A stretch of 64,000 bases of DNA from Kutzneria chonburiensis (GTDB lineage: Bacteria > Actinomycetota > Actinomycetes > Mycobacteriales > Pseudonocardiaceae), in contig NZ_CP097263.1 in NCBI RefSeq assembly GCF_028622115.1, positions 1,922,001 through 1,986,000 on the forward strand, in the 5' to 3' direction. Position numbers and translations under genes: made by a program. Shown piece by piece: positions 42,959 through 49,812 of the stretch (position 1 is its first letter; each line of letters starts with the position of its first letter). A model generated the notes under the pieces. It made no database searches. It saw only the letters and a program-made list of their open reading frames with translations, and was not told where the DNA came from.

Positions 42959-44982
42959 GACCGCCCCCTGACCGGGAGTTCGGTGCCGTCGCGCAGGAAC
43001 AACGGGATCCGCGAGAGCGGGGCCGGCACGGTGATCATCTGGCCGCCCTCGTGCTCCTCGCCCGTCCACGCGTCCGTCCAGCCGGCGCCACCGGGCAGGT
43101 ACACAGCCCGTTCCCGCGCGCCGGCCGCGGTGATCGGGGCGACGAGCAGGTCCGGGCCGAGCAGGAAGGCGTCCTCGACCAGCCAGGAGCCGGGGTCGTC
43201 CGGGAACTCCAGGAACAGCGGGCGCATCGGCGGCACACCGGTCTCGGCGGTGGTGCGCATCTGCGCCATCACGTACGGCCGCAGCCGCTCCCGCAGCCGC
43301 AGGTGCTCGGCCAGGATCTCGTAGACCTCCTCGCCGTACGACCAGACCTCGTTGGGCAGGCCGGTCATCGAGGGCTCCAACACCTGCGATGGACCGCGGA
43401 AGCCGTGCAGACGGAACAGCGGGCAGAAGGTGCCGTACTCGAACCACCGCACCAGCACCTCACGATAGGCCGGATCGTCCGGGTCACCGCCGTGGAAACC
43501 GCCGATATCGGTTGTCCACCAAGGGATTCCCGACAACATCACGTTCAGTCCGGCCTTGATCTGCACCCGCAGCGAAGCGAAGTCGGTCCCGATGTCGCCC
43601 GACCACAGCGCGGCCCCGTAACGCTGCGCGCCGGCCCAGGACGAACGGTTCAGCGACACGATCTCGGTCTCGCCGGCGGCCCGCAGGCCGTCGTGCACCA
43701 TCCGCGCGTTCTCCCGTGGATAGAGATTGCCGACTTCCAGACCAGGACCGGCGTGGTAGCGCAAACCGTTCTGGTGGCCGGGCTTCAGCTCCGGCTCGGA
43801 AGCATCCAGCCAGAAGACCTTGATGCCGAGCGAGTGATAGCCGCGCCGGATCTGCTCCCAGACGTAGTCCCGCGCCTCGGGATTGGTCGCGTCGTAGAAG
43901 GCGACCTGCGCGGAGTACGCGCCCAGGCCCTTGTCCGGCCAGTCGGCGTGCGCGACCGGGCCGTACTCGGAGCCGATGAACAGGCCCTGGTCCAGCATCG
44001 GATGGAAGTTGTCGCTGCCCGGGCTGACCGACGGCCACACCGAGACCATCAGTTTGACGCCGAGCTCGTCCAGTTCACGGACCATCGCCGCCGGATCGGG
44101 CCACTCGGCCGGGTCGAACCGCCACTCGCCCAGATGCGTCCAGTGGAAGAAGTCGCTGACGATCACCGACAGCGGCAGCCCACGCCGCTTGTACTCGCGG
44201 GCGACTTCGAGCAGCTCCTCCTGGGTGCGGTAGCGCAGCTTGCACTGCCAGAACCCGGCCGCCCACTCGGGAAGCTCGGGGGCGTGACCGGTGGCGTCGG
44301 CGTAGCGGCGCAGGACGGAGGCCGGCTGGCCGGCGGTGATCCAGTAGTCGATCTGCCGGGCACTGTCAGCGACCCACCGGGTGCCGGTCTCGGCCAGCTC
44401 GACGCGACCGATCGCGGGGGAGTTCCACAGCAATCCGTAGCCACGGTTGGAGATCAGCAGCGGGATGGTCACTTCACCGTTGCGCTGCACCAGGTCGACG
44501 ACCGCGCCCTTCTGGTCGAGCAGACCGTGCGTGCGCTGGCCGAGCCCGTACAGCCGCTCGCCGGGATAGGCACGGAACCGTTGTTCGAGCCGGTGATAGC
44601 CGTTGCCGGTGGCGGTGGCCAGACGTGGCCCCGGCCACCAGAAATGGGCCGGCTGCTCGGCGAGGAGCTCGCTGCCGTCCTCGGTACGCAGGAAGGTCAA
44701 CCGCCCGGCCGCCGCCGGCAGATCGGGCGTGAGCCGGCCCTCGGTGCCGGCGTCGATGCACACGGCGATACCGCCGTTGATCAGGGTGGCATAGTGCTCG
44801 TTGACCGTGATCTGCGCCTTGCTGCCGGGTGGCGGCGAATCGAGCAGCGCGCCGGGCACGTCGACGAGCGGACCACCGTACGTGACCCGGACCCGGAGGG
44901 CGTCCGGTCCCCACGGCTCGATGCGCAGAGTCTCGCCGTGGGCCCGCCACTCGAGGGCGTCGCCGAGGTCACGGAAGTGCAT
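42955..44982 (-). CDS. GH31 alpha-xylosidase / alpha-glucosidase
   Basis: About 675 residues with no signal peptide. The GH31 barrel shows QCKLRYRTQEELLEVAREYKRRGLP, the nucleophile D393 in FWLDASEPE and the acid/base D463 in LWSGDIGTD. The domain order (N-terminal beta sandwich, barrel, two C-terminal beta domains) and length fit bacterial alpha-xylosidases such as YicI relatives. In this context it should take alpha-xylose from xyloglucan oligosaccharides. The ATG at 44982 has AAGGAG. It overlaps the GH42 gene by four bases and lies 69 bases after the regulator gene. Confidence 0.92.
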   Translation of the reverse strand: MHFRDLGDALEWRAHGETLRIEPWGPDALRVRVTYGGPLVDVPGALLDSPPPGSKAQITVNEHYATLINGGIAVCIDAGTEGRLTPDLPAAAGRLTFLRTEDGSELLAEQPAHFWWPGPRLATATGNGYHRLEQRFRAYPGERLYGLGQRTHGLLDQKGAVVDLVQRNGEVTIPLLISNRGYGLLWNSPAIGRVELAETGTRWVADSARQIDYWITAGQPASVLRRYADATGHAPELPEWAAGFWQCKLRYRTQEELLEVAREYKRRGLPLSVIVSDFFHWTHLGEWRFDPAEWPDPAAMVRELDELGVKLMVSVWPSVSPGSDNFHPMLDQGLFIGSEYGPVAHADWPDKGLGAYSAQVAFYDATNPEARDYVWEQIRRGYHSLGIKVFWLDASEPELKPGHQNGLRYHAGPGLEVGNLYPRENARMVHDGLRAAGETEIVSLNRSSWAGAQRYGAALWSGDIGTDFASLRVQIKAGLNVMLSGIPWWTTDIGGFHGGDPDDPAYREVLVRWFEYGTFCPLFRLHGFRGPSQVLEPSMTGLPNEVWSYGEEVYEILAEHLRLRERLRPYVMAQMRTTAETGVPPMRPLFLEFPDDPGSWLVEDAFLLGPDLLVAPITAAGARERAVYLPGGAGWTDAWTGEEHEGGQMITVPAPLSRIPLFLRDGTELPVRGRS

Positions 44983-45051
44983 GGGAGTGCTCCTTGTTCG
45001 GGCGCGCTGAACCGGACCATGCCGTGGGCATGGTCTGGTGTGGGTGACCGG

Positions 45052-46074
45052 CTAGCGCGGGGCGGGGCCGGTGCTCTCGCGGACGGTCAGGACGGGATCG
45101 AGCAGCACGAGCTCATCGGTGGGCCGACCGCCGCGACCGGCCGCGACGATCCGGCCCATCACCTGCTCGACGGCCACGCGGCCGAGTTGCTTGGTCGGGC
45201 CGGTCACGGCGGTCAGCCGCGGGGAGTACTGCTCGGCCAGCTGCTCCGGGCACAGCGCCACCACGGAGGCGTCCTCCGGCACTGTACGACCGAGGCCCCG
45301 CAACAGGTTCAGCAACGGACCGATCGCGCCCTCGTTCTGCACCACGAAACCCGTGGTGTCGGGCCGGTCGGCCAGGATGCGGGCCAAGGTTCCCGCAGTG
45401 CTCTCGTACGTCCCCTCGCACGGCCGATGCAAGAACCGAAGCCCACGGAGTTCGGCGCGGGCACGAAAGCCGGCGAGGGTGCGCTCGGCATAACCCGCAT
45501 GCCGGTGGTACACACCGGAGCCGTAGCCGATGAACGCGATCTCACGGTGCCCGAGGTCGGCCAGGTGATCAGCGCACAACGCCCCGGCGGCGGCGAAGTC
45601 ATGGTCCACACAGGACACACCGGCCGGGTTGTCCGGCAGGCCGATCAACGCGGCCTGTGTGCCCTGCGCCCGTAACGCGGGAATGCGCTCGTCGTCCAGT
45701 TCGACGTCCATCAGGATCACGCCGTCGGCCAGGCCGCTGGCCGCGACCCTACGCACGCCGTCCACACCCTCGTCGTTGGTGATCAGCAGGACGTCGTAGC
45801 CGTGCTGGCGGGCGGCCATGGTCACCGAGATGGCGATTTCCATCATGATCGGCACGTAGACGTCGGCCCGCAGCGGCACCACCAGCGCGATGATGTGGGA
45901 GCGCCGCGCGGCCAGCGCCCTTGCCCCGGCGTTGGGGTGGTAGCCCAGCTCCACCACCGACTGCTCGACCCGGCGGCGGGTCTGCTCGGAGATGGACCGC
46001 TTGCCGCTGAGCACGTAGCTGACCGTGCTGGCCGAGACGCCCGCGTGCTTGGCCACATCGTTGAGTGTCACCAT
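45052..46074 (-). CDS. LacI-family regulator inside the xyloglucan-type operon
   Basis: About 340 residues. The helix-turn-helix is LNDVAKHAGVSASTVSYVLS followed by the hinge LGYHPNAGARALAARR. The effector domain starts IIALVVPL and contains IGYGSGVYHRHAGYAERTLAG and FVVQNEGA. The ATG at 46074 has AGGAG. It lies between the importer and the catabolic enzymes of one minus-strand run, with a 14-base gap to the permease, so it is probably co-expressed with its targets as a feedback repressor. Candidate operators are the three TCGAAGCGCTT-like sites at 49650-49782. Confidence 0.92.
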   Translation of the reverse strand: MVTLNDVAKHAGVSASTVSYVLSGKRSISEQTRRRVEQSVVELGYHPNAGARALAARRSHIIALVVPLRADVYVPIMMEIAISVTMAARQHGYDVLLITNDEGVDGVRRVAASGLADGVILMDVELDDERIPALRAQGTQAALIGLPDNPAGVSCVDHDFAAAGALCADHLADLGHREIAFIGYGSGVYHRHAGYAERTLAGFRARAELRGLRFLHRPCEGTYESTAGTLARILADRPDTTGFVVQNEGAIGPLLNLLRGLGRTVPEDASVVALCPEQLAEQYSPRLTAVTGPTKQLGRVAVEQVMGRIVAAGRGGRPTDELVLLDPVLTVRESTGPAPR

Positions 46075-46088
46075 CGATGCTCCTCGGG

Positions 46089-47030
46089 TCAGCCCTTGAT
46101 CGCGCCGGTGAGCACACCGGTGCGGAAGTGCTTCTGCATGAACGGGTACACGATCAGCAGCGGCACCAGGGTCAATACCACCACGGCCATCTGGAGCGAC
46201 AGCGGGGCGGTCTGGACCTGGCCGGTGCCGAAGCCGGAGTTGACCGAGCCGGGCATGCCGTTGCCGCGGTTGACGAAGGTCAGCAGCACGTACTGGAGCG
46301 GCCATTTCTGACTGTCGGTCGGCAGGTACAGCATCACGTTGAAGAACGCGTTCCAGTAGCCGACGGCGTAGAACAGCGCGATCACCGCGGTCACCGCGCG
46401 GGATGTCGGCAGCACGATCGACCACAGGATCCGCCACTCGCCCGCGCCGTCCATCCGGGCCGCGTCGATCAACTCGGACGACGTGTTCGAGTAGAACGAC
46501 CGCAGCACCAGGATGTTGAACACCGAGACGGCGCTGGGCAGGATCAGCGACCACCACTGGCCGTAGCCGCCGAGGTCGGTCACCACCAGAAAGGTGGGGA
46601 TCAGGCCGCCGCTGAGGAACATGGTGACGATCAGCGTGATCAGGATGACCCGGTGGCCGAGCGAACGGGGCCGGGACAGGCCGTAGGCGCACAGCACCGA
46701 GACCACCATGGACACCACCGTGCCGACCAGGGTGATGCCCAGGCTGACCAGCAGCGCTGTCCGTACGGTCGGGTCGCTGAGCATCTCACGGTACGGCTCC
46801 AGCGTCAGGCCTTCCGGCCAGATCACCAGGCCGCCGGCGCGGTTGATGGCGGCCGGCGTCGACAGGCTGGTGACCACGATGATCCACAGCGGCACCAGGA
46901 CCACGGCCAGCACCCCGCCGAGGGTGAGTCCCTTGGCAGCCTGGCCGACCGTCGTCGGCGGTTCCTCCCACGGCGCCCGCCTGTCCACCCGCGAAGCGGC
47001 CGTGACGGGTCGTTCGATCGTCAGTGTCAT
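46089..47030 (-). CDS. ABC oligosaccharide importer permease (LplC/MalG-type)
   Basis: About 313 residues with a cytoplasmic N-terminus and six membrane helices. The coupling motif is IDAARMDGAGEWRILWSIVLPTSRAV, and the end FMQKHFRTGVLTGAIKG is typical of the LplC-like subgroup. Its ATG overlaps the stop of the other permease (ATGA) so translation is coupled; there is no strong ribosome site of its own. It forms the channel with the next gene and the large lipoprotein. Confidence 0.93.
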   Translation of the reverse strand: MTLTIERPVTAASRVDRRAPWEEPPTTVGQAAKGLTLGGVLAVVLVPLWIIVVTSLSTPAAINRAGGLVIWPEGLTLEPYREMLSDPTVRTALLVSLGITLVGTVVSMVVSVLCAYGLSRPRSLGHRVILITLIVTMFLSGGLIPTFLVVTDLGGYGQWWSLILPSAVSVFNILVLRSFYSNTSSELIDAARMDGAGEWRILWSIVLPTSRAVTAVIALFYAVGYWNAFFNVMLYLPTDSQKWPLQYVLLTFVNRGNGMPGSVNSGFGTGQVQTAPLSLQMAVVVLTLVPLLIVYPFMQKHFRTGVLTGAIKG

Positions 47031-47947
47031 CTGCGGTACAACCCGTCCTCGCCGAAGGCGTGCGCCAGCCGGTTGGCGCCCCAGATGAGCACCAGCGAGA
47101 TGACGCTCTTGAACAGCCCGGCCGCCGCGCCGTAGCTGTAGTTGTTGGTGGTGATGCCGTAGTAGAAGGAGAACGTGTCGAGCACGTCGGCCGCGTCGTG
47201 GCCGACCGCGTCGCGCTGGATGAGGAACTGCTCGAAGCCGACGGACAACGCGTTGCCCAGGCGCAGCACCAGCATCAGCATGATCACGCCGCGCAGGCCG
47301 GGCAGGGTGATGTGCCACATCCGCCGGAACCGGCCGGCCCCGTCCGCCGCGGCCGCCTCGTACAGGTCGGTGTTGATGGCGGCCAGCGCGGCCAGGAACA
47401 CGATGATGCTCCAGCCGGCCTCCTTCCACACCGCCTGTGAGGTCACCAGCAGCGCGAACGTGCTGGGGTTGGTCATGATGTCCCAGGTGCCGATGTCGTG
47501 CGTGCGCAGGAACTGGTTGAGCACGCCGGCGCCGCCGAGCATCTGCTGGAAGATCGTGATGGCCAGCACCCACGAGAAGAAGTGCGGCAGGTAGACGATG
47601 GACTGGATGAAGTTGCGCAGCCGCTCGGACAGCACCGAGTTGAGCAGCAGGGCCAGCGCGATGGGAATCGGGAAGAACAGCACCAGCTGCACGAAGCTGA
47701 GGTAGAGCGTGTTGCCCAGCGCCTGCCAGAACAGCGGGTCGCCGAACAGCGCCCGGAACTGGTCGAGGCCGACCCAGTCGCTGTGCCACACGCCGACCAG
47801 CGGGTCGTACTCCTGGAACGCGGTGACCAGGCCGAACAGCGGCGCGTAGTTGAAGACCACCAGCAGGACGACCGCGGGCACGACCATCAGCAGCAGCGCC
47901 CGGTCCCGCCGCAGCCGGACCCGCCAACTGAGTCGCGGGTTGGTCAT
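47027..47947 (-). CDS. ABC oligosaccharide importer permease (LplB-type)
   Basis: About 306 residues with six membrane helices and the LplB-type coupling motif EAAAADGAGRFRRMWHITLPGLRG. The N-terminus RRDRALLLMVVPAVVLLVVFNYAPLFG is characteristic of importers for larger glycans. The ATG at 47947 overlaps the stop of the lipoprotein gene by four bases. LplB/LplC-type systems with long binding proteins usually take complex oligosaccharides, which suits xyloglucan fragments. The ATPase is not encoded nearby. Confidence 0.93.
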   Translation of the reverse strand: MTNPRLSWRVRLRRDRALLLMVVPAVVLLVVFNYAPLFGLVTAFQEYDPLVGVWHSDWVGLDQFRALFGDPLFWQALGNTLYLSFVQLVLFFPIPIALALLLNSVLSERLRNFIQSIVYLPHFFSWVLAITIFQQMLGGAGVLNQFLRTHDIGTWDIMTNPSTFALLVTSQAVWKEAGWSIIVFLAALAAINTDLYEAAAADGAGRFRRMWHITLPGLRGVIMLMLVLRLGNALSVGFEQFLIQRDAVGHDAADVLDTFSFYYGITTNNYSYGAAAGLFKSVISLVLIWGANRLAHAFGEDGLYRR

Positions 47948-49620
47948 TGGCCGGTGCCGTACTTGTTCAGCACGTTGTCGGTCATCCACTGCTTGAGCCG
48001 GTCGCCGCCGCCGGACTTCCAGCTGGCGATGGCCGCCTGCACGTCGGAGACCTTCTTCTTGCCGTGGTAGCAGTCCTTGATGGTGTCCTCCACGGCCTGC
48101 GCGGCGTCGGCCGTCGCGGCCCACTGCGGCATGCTGATGTTCATGCTCCAGAACACCGGCTTGGCCAGCGCCTTCACGTTGGCCGCCTGCCAGGCGGTGT
48201 AGTCCTTGGTGACCACGTCGGCGCCGGGGTTGCTGATCACCGAGGACGGCGAGGCCAGGAACGGGTAGGTGGTGGCCTGCACGTACTTCTTGCCGTCGTC
48301 GGTGGCGGTCGGCACCCCGTTCTGGCGGTTGAAGTGCACGCCCTCGACCCCGAAGTTGACCATGGTGTACTCGGCCGTGCCGTAGGGCGCGGCCAGGTAG
48401 TTGGCGACGGCCAGCAGCTCCTCGATCTGCTCGGGCTTGAGATTGGCGTTGAGGTAGCTGAGCGCGCGGGCCGATGCGTCGGCCCACTGCCGGGGCGTGG
48501 ACTTGCCGTCGGCCGACAGGGCGTTGAGCGCGCCGCGCCGGTAGCTCGGGGTCGCCGCGGTGCCGGACTGGTGGTCGCCGAGGTTCCACGCGCCGGTGCC
48601 GTCGCCCTTGACCAGGATCTGGCCGGCGTAGAAGCGGGTGTTGCCGCCGGCGTTGCTGTTGGAGATCGCGTCCGGGTGCAGGTAGCCCGAGTTGGCCAGC
48701 TGGTAGTGCCACTGCATGGCGTCGAGGAACTGCGGCAGCTCGTACTTGTGCACCAGCTTGCCGTCCTGGACGGTCCACTTGAGCGGCAGGTCCCATGACG
48801 GGAACAGGTAGGTCCACACGTCGCCGAAGGCCCACACGTTGCGCTTGGCGTCGGTCAGCTCCTTGCCCAGGTTCATCAGGTCCTCGGCGGACTTCACCTG
48901 GTCGGCGGTGATGCCACGGGCGTCGAAGATGTCACGGCGGTAGAAGAGCGCGCCGATGACCGAGAAGCCGCTGGAGTACGAGGGAATGCCGTAGAGCTTG
49001 TCGCCCCAGGCGCCGGCCCGCCACGCGGCGGTGGGGACGGCGGCCAGGTTCGGGTACTTCTTGATCTTGTCGCCGGCCAGGTACGGGGTCAGGTCGGCCA
49101 GCTGCGTGCCGGCCAGCTCGCCGACGTTGAAGTTGGGATTCCACCAGGCCGGCAACTGGATCCAGTCGGGCAGCTTCCTGGCCGCCGTCATCGTCGGCAC
49201 GATCGTGTTGTAGTTGGTGCCGTCGGCCGGCTTCATCGTCAGGGTGAGGCCGAGCGCCGCGTTCATGGCCTGGTAGAACGAGTTGTCGGCGGCCGGCACC
49301 GTTCCCCACAGCGGCGTGACCGCGGTGTAGCTGCCGCCCTTGCCCGGCTTGCCGGACACGGTGGCGACCGGAGTGGCCGGGTAGCTGAGGAACCCGGGGT
49401 CGGTCATCATGTCCGGCCCGCCGGCGACCGAGGCGATGTCCGGCTTGACCGCGGTGCTGGGCACGTAGGCCGGCAGCGCGTCCTTGAGGCCGGCCGCGCT
49501 GTTCGTGCCGGTCGAGGCGGCCGTGCCGCCGCTGCACGCGGACAGCAGCGGGGCCGCCGCGACGGCGCCGGCGATGGACGCGGCGGTACCGAGGAAACGT
49601 CTGCGGTTCAACTCGTTCAT
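47944..49620 (-). CDS. ABC oligosaccharide importer, large solute-binding lipoprotein (LipO-type)
   Basis: About 558 residues, long for the family as in LipO-type binders of complex glycans. The signal has a twin-arginine-like NRRRFLGTAASIAG and a lipobox LSAC with cysteine 29. The mature domain (PAWWNPNFNVGELAGTQLADL and IPSYSSGFSVIGALFYRRDIF) is a family 1 solute-binding fold. The ATG at 49620 has GGAGAAGGG at a somewhat long spacing. It is the first gene of the eight-gene run ending at 35763. Its upstream region, shared with a divergent GH3, holds three repeated operator-like sites. Confidence 0.9.
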   Translation of the reverse strand: MNELNRRRFLGTAASIAGAVAAAPLLSACSGGTAASTGTNSAAGLKDALPAYVPSTAVKPDIASVAGGPDMMTDPGFLSYPATPVATVSGKPGKGGSYTAVTPLWGTVPAADNSFYQAMNAALGLTLTMKPADGTNYNTIVPTMTAARKLPDWIQLPAWWNPNFNVGELAGTQLADLTPYLAGDKIKKYPNLAAVPTAAWRAGAWGDKLYGIPSYSSGFSVIGALFYRRDIFDARGITADQVKSAEDLMNLGKELTDAKRNVWAFGDVWTYLFPSWDLPLKWTVQDGKLVHKYELPQFLDAMQWHYQLANSGYLHPDAISNSNAGGNTRFYAGQILVKGDGTGAWNLGDHQSGTAATPSYRRGALNALSADGKSTPRQWADASARALSYLNANLKPEQIEELLAVANYLAAPYGTAEYTMVNFGVEGVHFNRQNGVPTATDDGKKYVQATTYPFLASPSSVISNPGADVVTKDYTAWQAANVKALAKPVFWSMNISMPQWAATADAAQAVEDTIKDCYHGKKKVSDVQAAIASWKSGGGDRLKQWMTDNVLNKYGTGQ

Positions 49621-49649
49621 GGCAGCGGCGGCCCTTCTCCGGTGAAGTG

Positions 49650-49782
49650 TCGAAGCGCTTGAATTGACGCCGACCGTAGCGGGCCGTTTTCTTCTTCGAC
49701 AAGCGTTTCGATGAGTCCGGAAACCGCACTGACCGGGCTCGTTGACAGCACCAGGGCCGCATGCGACGGTCGAAGCGCTCCA
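49650..49782. promoter_or_regulatory. Three TCGAAGCGCTT-like operator sites in the importer/GH3 divergent region
   Basis: TCGAAGCGCTTGA lies at 49650-49662, TCGAAACGCTTG at 49711-49700 on the reverse strand, and TCGAAGCGCTCCA at 49770-49782. Each has the central CG of LacI-family sites. The three sit between the importer start (49620) and the GH3 start (49813), where one regulator could control both directions. The LacI gene at 45052-46074 is the obvious candidate. Confidence 0.6.
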
Positions 49783-49812
49783 CCTTCTGCCGCTGCCCGA
49801 GGGGTTCCCCAC

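Noticed and set aside
43051-45675. An 874-codon plus-strand open frame across GH31 and the LacI gene
   Set aside because: It runs antisense to two well-recognised genes and has no ribosome site or family motif; long antisense frames are expected at this GC content.
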